DNA of 64,000 bases from Bdellovibrio sp. ZAP7 (GTDB taxonomy: Bacteria > Bdellovibrionota > Bdellovibrionia > Bdellovibrionales > Bdellovibrionaceae). The translations under genes and the position numbers were made by a program. Positions 51,417 through 59,425 of the stretch are shown here, piece after piece. The stretch is taken from positions 372,001 through 436,000 of the forward strand of contig NZ_CP030082.1 in the NCBI RefSeq assembly GCF_006874645.1, given 5' to 3'. Numbering within the stretch: the first letter of the stretch is position 1; every line of letters begins with the position of its first letter. The notes beneath the pieces are model-generated. The model was not told the DNA's origin. It worked only from the letters and a program-made list of their open reading frames with translations, and ran no database searches.

Positions 51417-52094
51417 ATGAAACTTCAGGAACGCTCTTATAGCAGCAAGATCATGCGCCCTAAACCACAGATCCATGTGGAAGAGGACGGGTCATTGATC
51501 GTTGTCGTGACGGCTTGGGGGCAACCTGAGCACGGGGAGCGAGCATTAACTGAAGTAGTGAAATACGTCAGTGCCGCCAAAGCAGACGTCGAAGTGACGT
51601 CGCCATTTGAATTCCTGACTTGTATCAGTGATGAAGCGAACTATGTACGCACAGCATTGATGATAGCAAATGATGCCCTTTACAGAGGGGAAAATCGCAA
51701 AGAATATGCTTCTGGTGTGGAAGTTCTGGCATTATTCAGAAGAGGCTCGCAGGTGGCATGGGCTCAAGTCGGAGCTCCCAGCATTTTCGTACAAAGACTG
51801 AATCAACGTGTGCAGCCTTTAAGTATAGCGAGTGATCTGGCCTCTGAACTTCGTGATGGGGACAGTCTGCCGCCGCTTCCAGCTCAGCTTTTGGGATTGG
51901 ATCCAACGGTGAATATCCAGACGGGACACACTCACGTAAAAGAGGGCGACAAGTTAATCCTGCTGGCAGGAACATCTGTAGCGACCGCGTTGTGGGGTCT
52001 GCAATCCAATGAAACTGATTTGAATCTTATTACTCAGTCGATGGTTCAAGAAGAGCCTGAATTGCCATTCTGGCTGGGACTGATTGCCGTTTAA
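51417..52094 (+). CDS. PP2C-fold pseudophosphatase
   Basis: A 225-residue protein from the ATG at 51417. Its strand order follows PP2C: DGSLIVVVTAWGQPEHGERA where FVVADGMGGH is usual, VEVLALFRRGSQVAWAQVGAPSIFV where VGDSR is usual (GAPS at 119-122), and LILLAGTSVATAL where CSDGL is usual. All three metal-binding aspartate positions are changed, so phosphatase activity is not expected. It could bind phospho-ligands or FHA partners instead. It is the last gene of the TadC/DUF192/FHA operon and stands tail-to-tail with the sulfatase-like gene. Confidence 0.7.
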   Translation: MKLQERSYSSKIMRPKPQIHVEEDGSLIVVVTAWGQPEHGERALTEVVKYVSAAKADVEVTSPFEFLTCISDEANYVRTALMIANDALYRGENRKEYASGVEVLALFRRGSQVAWAQVGAPSIFVQRLNQRVQPLSIASDLASELRDGDSLPPLPAQLLGLDPTVNIQTGHTHVKEGDKLILLAGTSVATALWGLQSNETDLNLITQSMVQEEPELPFWLGLIAV

Positions 52095-53918
52095 CTATTC
52101 TTCCTGATCAATTGTAGCCAGGGATTTATAAACCTGTGCGCGAATTTTTGCATATTCCGGAAGGTGCAAGGCTAATTCTGCGCGCGATGGTGCATAGTTA
52201 TTTTCTCTTGCCGTATCCCAGATCATTCCTAAAGCGATATTGCTGCGCTGGATTTCCTGATCCAGCATATAGTTCTTAAAGGAGCGTTCGAATTTTTTGC
52301 GCTGGGTTTCTTTGGAAAGTCCGCGAATATCCGAACGAAGCCAATCCACCAACTCGATAAAAAGATTGTCATTACAGTCTTTCAAATGCGAGCTGTCGAT
52401 TTCTTTGATTGATAGGAGCTCTACGCAGGAATCGGTGTTTTTCAGATTTTTTGCATTGAGATTTTTGTCAGCGACGTACTGCCACAGAGTCACATTGTTT
52501 TTCTTGCCCAAAGTGCGCAAAGTTTCCCAGTCTTTTTGGTTCAATGCGACCTGGGCTGTCCAATTTAGAATGTTCAGGCTGTGGTAATTGTTACTGCTGC
52601 TCAGACGTTTTAAATCGCGAAGCAACAAAGGCTCTTGATCCGCGCGGGTCCAACGATCATAAGGAATGCTTAATCTTGCCATCCACTCTTCATTTGGAGG
52701 AGTGAATGAAGGGAATTGATTTTTCTTAAGCAATGCCTGGATGCGATTTGTGGTAGGCAACAAACTTTGTTGCAAAAGCGGCAAAGGATTTAACTCCATG
52801 CGGTCCACAAGTGTGTTGAATAGCTTCGGATTCGCATCGTTGATGTACAAAACATGGTGAGAAATCGCAGCCGTACGTAAAGGACCCGCATTTCTCCACA
52901 AAGACCAACCTGATTCCAAAACAAAAGGCCGATCTTCTGCCCAGTCCGCCACAGGGGATTTCAAAACACCCGCCAAAGAGTGAGCCGGGAAATCACTGTT
53001 GTCATTTTCCACGACGCTTTCCCCAAGAATTTCAAAAAGCGTTTTGCCCAGGTCTGCCAGATTTACGTTTTGGTCGACTTTCCAGTAAATCGGCTGATCT
53101 GTTTTCTTTTTTTGCGCAGGCTTGATGAAAAGCGCCACTTGAGTGTTTTCAGAATGTAAATTCAAAGTCGAAAGATCGCGGTGGTCGCCGTTTTCATGAC
53201 CGCTTAACCCCACCAAAATCACTGTGGTGTTATCCCAGCGACGAGCCGTTTTCATCTGCATAAATAACTCGTGAAGGCTTTCGTCGAACTCATCGATTTG
53301 CGATTCAAAACTTAAGTTTCGAGTTTCACCCAGTTCTGTTGTGGTAATGGTATTGGTGAATTGCAAATCGGGTGCATAAAGAACACTGAAGAATGGGCCG
53401 TTGCCTACATCATGGCGAAGCCACTGCATGAAGCTATTTGCATTCTTTTTAAAGGGACGAAATAGATTCGAGAATCCCGGAACCAGGGAGTCATCAAATA
53501 GTTCGAAACCCTGATTTAATCCCGAACGGCGAAAGATGGGTGGGCCGCCCGTGAAAAAACTGGTGCGATATTCCTGATGAACGGCAATTTCTGATGCGAG
53601 TTCAAACTCGGGGGCCAAACCCGGCGCGCCATTGTGTCGCACATTATGTTCATAAGGATAAAGACCCGTCATAATAGAACTCAACGCGGGTGCGCTCAAA
53701 GTTGAAGTCGTAAACGCGTGAGTAAAACGAACTGACTCGTTGCAAAGCAATTGAAAACCAGACTTAGTGCCGGAGATGGTGTCAGGAGAACAAGAGATAT
53801 CCGACACTGCAAGATTGTCTGCAGCGATAATAAGAATTGAACTCTTGTCACTTGATTGGCAACCAATCTGGACCAGGCTCAATACGCATAGTGCGAAGGC
53901 TAAAATGATTCTCTGCAT
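52095..53918 (-). CDS. Sulfatase-fold (alkaline phosphatase superfamily) lipoprotein, active-site residues altered
   Basis: A 607-residue exported protein. Signal peptide with an approximate lipobox (ALCVLSLVQIGC), then a sulfatase-type core: SSILIIAADN, TSTLSAPALSSIMTGLYPYE and VILVGLSGHENGDH. In active relatives the metal and nucleophile positions are Asp, Cys/Ser and Arg; here the nucleophile motif is S-A-P-A-L, missing the Arg, and the SDHG metal motif is L-S-G-H. Activity is doubtful. The ATG at 53918 is preferred; one at 53936 is possible but has no ribosome site. Divergent from the ExbB-like gene. Confidence 0.72.
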   Translation of the reverse strand: MQRIILAFALCVLSLVQIGCQSSDKSSILIIAADNLAVSDISCSPDTISGTKSGFQLLCNESVRFTHAFTTSTLSAPALSSIMTGLYPYEHNVRHNGAPGLAPEFELASEIAVHQEYRTSFFTGGPPIFRRSGLNQGFELFDDSLVPGFSNLFRPFKKNANSFMQWLRHDVGNGPFFSVLYAPDLQFTNTITTTELGETRNLSFESQIDEFDESLHELFMQMKTARRWDNTTVILVGLSGHENGDHRDLSTLNLHSENTQVALFIKPAQKKKTDQPIYWKVDQNVNLADLGKTLFEILGESVVENDNSDFPAHSLAGVLKSPVADWAEDRPFVLESGWSLWRNAGPLRTAAISHHVLYINDANPKLFNTLVDRMELNPLPLLQQSLLPTTNRIQALLKKNQFPSFTPPNEEWMARLSIPYDRWTRADQEPLLLRDLKRLSSSNNYHSLNILNWTAQVALNQKDWETLRTLGKKNNVTLWQYVADKNLNAKNLKNTDSCVELLSIKEIDSSHLKDCNDNLFIELVDWLRSDIRGLSKETQRKKFERSFKNYMLDQEIQRSNIALGMIWDTARENNYAPSRAELALHLPEYAKIRAQVYKSLATIDQEE

Positions 53919-53995
53919 ATCTTGACCATGTGTCATGGATCTAGAGATAATGGATCAATAATTTTTGCTAGTCAAAGTTTTGAAAGGACAGCTCG

Positions 53996-54625
53996 ATGCT
54001 TGCAGAGAAAATTTTTGGTGTTGCTCATTTGGCCGATCAGGTTGTGTTGTGGTTATTGCTTGTTCTCAGCATTTTAAGTATCGGCATGATTCTTGAGAGA
54101 TTTTTTGCTTTAAGAAAAGTTTCTAATGAATCTCAACGTGTTAGAGCGAAAATCAAGCTAGCATTACAAAGCAACAGTGTTGAAGACATTGAAGATCTTG
54201 CGAAAGATCCAGATTCTTTGGAGGGTCGCGCAGCTGGTCAAGCAATGAAATACTTGCGTACTTCTGGCAGCAAAGGTTTGGAAGAAATCTTTAACACGAT
54301 TGCTCTTTCTGAACGCCCTGATTTGGAAAGATATTTGAACTTCTTGGCAACATTGGGATCGAATGCACCTTATATCGGTTTGTTCGGTACAGTTTTGGGT
54401 ATTATGAAAGCCTTCAATGACTTAGCGACTGCTGCAGAGGCAGGTCAGCAAACGGTGATGGCCGGGATTTCAATGGCCCTTGTTGCAACAGCAGCCGGCC
54501 TTTTCGTAGCGATTCCAGCAGTTATTGCTTACAACTACTACAGCAAACAAGTGCGCGGTATCTTCAACTCTTTGGAGAGTGTGAAGGAATTGTGCCTTGC
54601 TTACGCTAAGAAAAAAGGTATCTAA
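53996..54625 (+). CDS. ExbB/TolQ/MotA-family proton channel subunit
   Basis: A 209-residue protein with three membrane segments (about 15-37, 120-142, 160-182). The core is family-typical: LGSNAPYIGLFGTVLGIMKAF and MALVATAAGLFVAIPAVIAYNYY. With the ExbD-like product of the next gene it should form a proton-driven stator that energises a TonB or TolA-type protein. Either the Tol-Pal or TonB system is possible. AAAGGACAGCTC precedes the ATG. The next gene starts 3 bases after its stop. Confidence 0.93.
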   Translation: MLAEKIFGVAHLADQVVLWLLLVLSILSIGMILERFFALRKVSNESQRVRAKIKLALQSNSVEDIEDLAKDPDSLEGRAAGQAMKYLRTSGSKGLEEIFNTIALSERPDLERYLNFLATLGSNAPYIGLFGTVLGIMKAFNDLATAAEAGQQTVMAGISMALVATAAGLFVAIPAVIAYNYYSKQVRGIFNSLESVKELCLAYAKKKGI

Positions 54626-54628
54626 ACC

Positions 54629-55033
54629 ATGGCAATGAAGAATGGTGAAAACAACGATGCCATATCGGACATTAACGTTGTCCCTTTGGTCGATATCATC
54701 CTGGTGGTTCTGATCATCTTCATGGTGACGGCTCCAATGTTCATCAAGCCTTCGATTAACGTTAATTTGCCAAAAGCCGCTAGCGGTGATCAAACGGCCC
54801 CAAGCAAATTGAACATCTCGTTAACAGCGGATGGTCGTATTAATCTGAACGGAACATTCGTAAATGAAGAAGCGGTCCGCGCGAAAGCGACTGAGGAAGT
54901 GACTAAAAACACGGAAGTTCAGGCGATCATTTCCGCCGATAAAGACGTTCCACATGGTAAGGTGGTCGGGTTGCTCGACATCGTGAAGTCAGCCGGAGTC
55001 AAAAAATTCGCGATCAGTATCGATAAAAAATAA
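54629..55033 (+). CDS. ExbD/TolR-family biopolymer transport protein
   Basis: A 134-residue protein with one membrane segment holding the key Asp (INVVPLVDIILVVLIIFMV) and a periplasmic domain (about 45-134) ending KSAGVKKFAISID, as in ExbD and TolR. It pairs with the ExbB-like gene 3 bases upstream. A terminator follows at 55045, so the two form an operon. No TonB, TolA or Tol-Pal gene follows. Confidence 0.93.
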   Translation: MAMKNGENNDAISDINVVPLVDIILVVLIIFMVTAPMFIKPSINVNLPKAASGDQTAPSKLNISLTADGRINLNGTFVNEEAVRAKATEEVTKNTEVQAIISADKDVPHGKVVGLLDIVKSAGVKKFAISIDKK

Positions 55034-55044
55034 TTCTCAAATGG

Positions 55045-55072
55045 AGGCCTTCTGCAAAGAAGGCCTTTTTTC
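55045..55072 (+). terminator. Terminator of the exbB-exbD-like pair
   Basis: AGGCCTTCT, loop GCAA, AGAAGGCCT, then T run. Confidence 0.92.
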
Positions 55073-55280
55073 TTTTCGGCCACTACTGTCGCTTTGCGGG
55101 ACTTATTTTACTATTTCAAAAAAATATTGTTATCCCTTGGTGGAGTTTTTCAGAGGGAATTCGCAGAAAATTTGCTTCGTTTTTAAACTTCCATAACTCA
55201 AAAGCAAATTACCCGTACGCCGCTCGTTACGGCCGGACCATAGAGTGGGTTCTCGAGGGGGAATCTCAAATTGATACGGC

Positions 55281-55307
55281 TAAAGTCCTGCTCCGGAACG
55301 CCGATCA
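55281..55307 (+). promoter_or_regulatory. Textbook sigma-28 (FliA) promoter
   Basis: TAAAGTCC at 55281-55288, 11 bases, GCCGATCA at 55300-55307. The FliA consensus is TAAAGTTT-N11-GCCGATAA, so spacing is exact and the matches are 6 of 8 and 7 of 8. The expected start site (about 55313) is next to the ATG at 55315. Confidence 0.85.
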
Positions 55308-55314
55308 AACAATC

Positions 55315-55821
55315 ATGTTCAAAAGAGCTGCATCAGAAATTCAATTTATCGCAATCACGTTCATCCTTGTTGTACTTTTGGGTGCTCGTACGTTTGCCAG
55401 TTTGACTGAAGCAGATAGCGTTATGTCGGAAGAAACAACGATGGCCTCAGTCGTTGATTCCAATACCCGTACTCCTGCATCTTTACCACCGACAGCGGTT
55501 GCGCCTAAAAAAATCGAGTCATCTTTGCATCAGTCTGCTGATGTGGACTTGAATTGCGCTAAGAAAAACGGCCAGCTTGAAGTTCACGCGGGCTATGTAC
55601 AGCTCAAAGGTAAAAGCTGCACCAGCGGTGTGCGCATGGGTGAAATCCAAATTGTGAATAAAAGCAACGGTTACACTGCATCTGTGTTCGACCGGGGTTC
55701 TGACAAATATCAAACGGACCTGATCCAGCTTCAACCAGGCGAAAACGAAATCTCCATTCGTTATGAAAGCTCTGGACGTCAAGTTGAAGAAATCATCCGT
55801 GTGAGCTCCACCAAAATTTAA
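55315..55821 (+). CDS. Exported protein of unknown function under sigma-28 control
   Basis: A 168-residue protein. One hydrophobic N-terminal segment (about residues 9-29, IAITFILVVLLGARTFA) acts as signal peptide or anchor. A disordered Thr/Ala/Pro stretch (about 40-70) leads to a compact beta-rich domain (about 78-165, ending in a strand-like stretch) with one Cys pair (near DLNC and KSCTSG). No family recognised. The FliA-type promoter ends 7 bases before the ATG, leaving no leader or ribosome site, so translation would be leaderless. Flagellar-regulon and attack-phase genes in Bdellovibrio are known sigma-28 targets; a motile-cell envelope role is an inference. Confidence 0.75.
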   Translation: MFKRAASEIQFIAITFILVVLLGARTFASLTEADSVMSEETTMASVVDSNTRTPASLPPTAVAPKKIESSLHQSADVDLNCAKKNGQLEVHAGYVQLKGKSCTSGVRMGEIQIVNKSNGYTASVFDRGSDKYQTDLIQLQPGENEISIRYESSGRQVEEIIRVSSTKI

Positions 55822-55885
55822 AACTCATTTATTTTTTCTGTTTTCTTTCGCACAATAAAAGAACCACATCTAAAGAGGATCTTTT

Positions 55886-58009
55886 ATGCGCGTTCTGTTG
55901 TTGGCCTTCGTCATCTGTCTGGTTCAATGCACCTCCGTAAAAAACAAAGACGCTGATTATGCGCAAAGATCTGCCGCATCTGCAAAAATGGTTTTAGATA
56001 AAAGCGGTTACTTGTACGATCCAACCGATCGCTCCTGTGATGGCTATCCTCGTCTGATGGTAGAAACTATGCCGGGTACTTGCCTGGGTATGGTTTTACC
56101 ACGCGATCGCGCTTTGGATCCGGCGACGAACAAAGGTTTTGTAAAGCCGCGTACTATTTTGCAACTTCCAGGCACTGAGCAGTTTTTGGTTGTCGACATG
56201 GGCGGTTGGGCTCCAAAAAATGGCCGACTGTTTTTGTTGAAGCCAGGTGCGGGTGGTAATTACGGACTGACATTGATCAAAGCCGGCTTGGACAATCCTC
56301 ATGGCTTAAGAATGGGACCAGATGGTTTCATTTATATTGGCGAGAAAAATCAGATTTCCAAATTCCATTTCGTGAATGGCAAACTCGCTGACTGGAGACT
56401 TGTGTTCGGTAATATGCCTCGCAAAGAGGGCTATATGCATCCTCTTTCCCAGTTCACTTTCGATCCAAGAAATGGCGACATGTATATCAACTCGGGATCA
56501 CCGAGTGATCACTGCATCGTACAAGGGACTGGCGAATACAAATACTGTCCAGAAGATCAAGCGCAAGGGAATGGTGCGATCTATCGTATTCCTGCGCATC
56601 TGTTACAGAAACTTCCTCCTAATGGAGTCGAGATTTTTGAATATGCGGCAGCTGGTTTAAGAAACTCCATGGCGATGGTTGTTTCAAATGCAGGATTTTT
56701 AGTTCAAGGTGAAAACAGCCGCGACTTTCCGGAGCTTGAAGAACCTTATGAAGAAATGAATGTCATTGATTTGGATAAAGGCCGAGTGGCGCATTACGGT
56801 TGGCCGTACTGTTATGACTTCCATGCGACGTCACCGGAATGGGAATTTCCCGAAAATAAAAAACTTCCGATTCATAAACAATTCAGAAAGCCGGTTAACT
56901 GTGCGCAAGCCAGTGCCCAGGGGCCGGGCGAGTATCAACCTCCGTATATCTTAATGCCTCCACATGTGGCGCCTCTGCACATGGATTATTATCACGGCAA
57001 TATGTTCCGTGACTCTTTGGGTGGAAAGTTATTAGTGACATGGCACGGTTATCAACCGAGTGGTCAGCGTCTGGTGGCTTACAATGTGGATGAAAAAGGT
57101 TTGCCCGTACTGGATGCATCCATAGCGAAAGCGTCGTATCAGTTCAATCAGCCGGGTGGTTGTCCCGTCCCAAAACCATTCCAGCCACGTGGCGGAATGG
57201 ATCGTCATGCATCCTATACAGAAGTGATTTCGAAATGGAACGAAGTGAAAGGTCAACGGCCAAAAGGTGCGCCGGTCGCATTCACCGAAGCAAGCGATGG
57301 TTCCATCTGGATTGTCGAAGACCGTGAAAATCGCACAATCGTCCGTCTGGCTCGCACTCAGACGGCAAATTTCCGTGAGGCTTGTGATCGTTCTGTTATT
57401 ACGTTCGACCCGCAGGTGCAAATGCTGGCTTGGAGATCTGCGGTTAAAGAGGATTCCAAATTGCTTGAGGGATATAAGGGTATTCAAAGTCAGCTGATTC
57501 AAAATTATTGCACGGGTTGCCACGGCAATCTGGAGGCAGATGATATCGCCAAAGATCGCTTCAGCAATCTTGATTTCCTGGTGAAAAATGGCTGGATCGC
57601 GCCACAGGATTTGGAGCGTAGTAAAGCTTATGGTGCCATTGCGCACCTTGAGGGTTACACACCCATGCCTCCTGCTGATAAGCCCCAATTTTTCGGAACT
57701 GCCGAAGGGGACAGGTTAAATAAACTGGTTTCTCAATGGGTGAATGCTTTACCGAAAGACATTGATTCCAGTTATGCCAAATACACAGCAAAAGATAAGC
57801 GGAACATTCGTCTTCAGCCGTCGACTTCAGCAAAAGCTTGCGGTCAGTTAAATCCTGGAGATATCGTGTTCATCGATCCAAGAGCCAGCAGAGTGATTTC
57901 ACAAGATGGCTACAAGTGGAATCGAGTGTATTTGGTTACTGCGCACAGTCGCCTCTTCAAGGATGCATGCCCTGCTCCCGAAGATGGCGTTTATTATATC
58001 GCGCAATAA
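55886..58009 (+). CDS. Lipoprotein: sugar-dehydrogenase-type propeller fused to cytochrome c
   Basis: A 707-residue protein. Signal peptide with lipobox ending at Cys15 (ICLVQC), so it should be a lipoprotein. Residues about 60-430 match soluble glucose/sorbosone dehydrogenase-type beta-propellers: DNPHGLRMGPDGFIYIGEKN, HPLSQFTFDPRNGDMYINSG and RNSMAMVVSNAGFLVQGEN. A c-type heme motif CTGCH starts at residue 542, followed by a cytochrome domain. Electrons from a sugar or aldehyde could pass from the propeller to the heme and out to the respiratory chain. Substrate unknown. The stop codon sits in the first copy of the 25-base repeat. Confidence 0.82.
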   Translation: MRVLLLAFVICLVQCTSVKNKDADYAQRSAASAKMVLDKSGYLYDPTDRSCDGYPRLMVETMPGTCLGMVLPRDRALDPATNKGFVKPRTILQLPGTEQFLVVDMGGWAPKNGRLFLLKPGAGGNYGLTLIKAGLDNPHGLRMGPDGFIYIGEKNQISKFHFVNGKLADWRLVFGNMPRKEGYMHPLSQFTFDPRNGDMYINSGSPSDHCIVQGTGEYKYCPEDQAQGNGAIYRIPAHLLQKLPPNGVEIFEYAAAGLRNSMAMVVSNAGFLVQGENSRDFPELEEPYEEMNVIDLDKGRVAHYGWPYCYDFHATSPEWEFPENKKLPIHKQFRKPVNCAQASAQGPGEYQPPYILMPPHVAPLHMDYYHGNMFRDSLGGKLLVTWHGYQPSGQRLVAYNVDEKGLPVLDASIAKASYQFNQPGGCPVPKPFQPRGGMDRHASYTEVISKWNEVKGQRPKGAPVAFTEASDGSIWIVEDRENRTIVRLARTQTANFREACDRSVITFDPQVQMLAWRSAVKEDSKLLEGYKGIQSQLIQNYCTGCHGNLEADDIAKDRFSNLDFLVKNGWIAPQDLERSKAYGAIAHLEGYTPMPPADKPQFFGTAEGDRLNKLVSQWVNALPKDIDSSYAKYTAKDKRNIRLQPSTSAKACGQLNPGDIVFIDPRASRVISQDGYKWNRVYLVTAHSRLFKDACPAPEDGVYYIAQ

Positions 58010-58060
58010 GCGCGTGCTTTATCTAGTGCAATAGGCGCGTGCATTTTCTAGCGCAGTAAG
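58003..58060 (+). repeat. 25-base tandem repeat over the gene end
   Basis: Copies start at 58003 (GCAATAAG), 58028 (GCAATAGG) and 58053 (GCAGTAAG), period 25, about 2.3 copies with several changes. Copy 1 contains the TAA of the preceding gene; copies 2 and 3 carry TAG and TAA in the other two frames. Confidence 0.8.
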
Positions 58061-58071
58061 AAAGTATTTCG

Positions 58072-59292
58072 ATGATCAAGGCCCTTAAGCAACCGCAGTT
58101 ACAACGTCTTTGGATAGGGCAGGCATTTTCATCCATCGGTGATGAAATTTATCGAGTGGGTTTAACTTGGTTCGCCGTGAATCTGATGGGCTCCAATACG
58201 GGATACCTGGCTGCGGGGCAAACGGCTTCGTTGATGCTATTAAGTTTCATCGGCGGTAAGTGGGCGGATCGTTGGAATCCTCAGCAGACGATGTATCGTG
58301 TGGATTTAATCCGCATGGTGATTGTGCTGATTCCAGTGATGGTTTCATTTTTCACCGATGTCCCATTGTCGCTTTTGATCGTGATGGCGTTGATTCTTTC
58401 TGCACTGAGTGCATTTTTTGATCCCGCCACCCAAGCAACGATTCCTATGCTCGCAAAAGATCTTGAGACTTTGCAGTCCACGAATGGTTTGATGGGCACG
58501 ACGATTCGTGGCGCACGCATGGTGGGGCCCGCGGTTGTGGGATTGCTTGCCGCCGTTGTACCGATGATTCATTTCTTTACTATCGATGCGCTGACCTTTT
58601 TTATTTCGGCTCTTTCCGTGCGTTCGCTAAAAAAATACTTACCTGAACATGTGCCTCCACCCAAGGCCCGCACTGGTTTTGCGGAAGCTGTCATGAGCGG
58701 TTTTCGTTTAATTCAAGGCCAGTCGGGCATGATGTATGTTTTTATTTCACGGGCGTTGACTGCCGGTGCATGGAATTTATCGATCATCGTGGGCTTTGCT
58801 TTGTTGGTGCATCAGGTATCGGGCGGGGATGCTCGAATGTTCGGTTTCGTGATGGCTTCTTATGGTGTCGGAAATCTTACGGGTGCTTTGTATTTTGGAA
58901 ATCGTTCCCGCGCAGGTCATCGATTGTTATTTTTGATGTATGGCGGTTACGTCTTGTGGGGGTTGGGAATTGCTGCGGTTGGCTTTGCTCCCACAGTGGC
59001 GTGGATTGCCGTTGCCTCCATTTTCACGGGATTTATGGGGCCCTTAAACGACCTCGCTTTCATTGATTTGATGCAAAGAAAATTTCCTGTCTCCGATCTC
59101 ACCAAAGTGTTTCGCCTGCGCATGGCTTTGGAGTCATTGGGTACATTGATTTGTACTTTAGCGTCACCGTGGTTGATCCAAATGACTTCCATTCGCGCGG
59201 TGATGGTTGGGTGTGGACTTCTTTGGATAATCTGTGGGGGAGTGGGCCTCTTATTAAAACCTCTTCCCGCTTCGTCATCCACAAGTTCCTAA
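58072..59292 (+). CDS. MFS exporter (EntS/MefA-like)
   Basis: A 406-residue transporter with about 12 membrane segments, of the MFS_3 group that holds siderophore and macrolide exporters. Motif A is GGKWADRWNPQQTM. Segments near 10-35, 45-65, 75-95 and 145-165 are well defined. No regulator is adjacent. It follows the propeller-cytochrome gene across the tandem repeat and may not share its transcript. Substrate unknown. Confidence 0.88.
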   Translation: MIKALKQPQLQRLWIGQAFSSIGDEIYRVGLTWFAVNLMGSNTGYLAAGQTASLMLLSFIGGKWADRWNPQQTMYRVDLIRMVIVLIPVMVSFFTDVPLSLLIVMALILSALSAFFDPATQATIPMLAKDLETLQSTNGLMGTTIRGARMVGPAVVGLLAAVVPMIHFFTIDALTFFISALSVRSLKKYLPEHVPPPKARTGFAEAVMSGFRLIQGQSGMMYVFISRALTAGAWNLSIIVGFALLVHQVSGGDARMFGFVMASYGVGNLTGALYFGNRSRAGHRLLFLMYGGYVLWGLGIAAVGFAPTVAWIAVASIFTGFMGPLNDLAFIDLMQRKFPVSDLTKVFRLRMALESLGTLICTLASPWLIQMTSIRAVMVGCGLLWIICGGVGLLLKPLPASSSTSS

Positions 59293-59425
59293 ATCCTGAA
59301 TTTTGACACAGAAAAACACCTGCGTGATTTATATAAGTCGAAGCAAATCATAAGGTTGATGCGAGCCGCTAGAGTAGTATCATTTAAATTGATCTTGCTC
59401 CGTCGAGCCTTTAAGTTGAGCTCGA

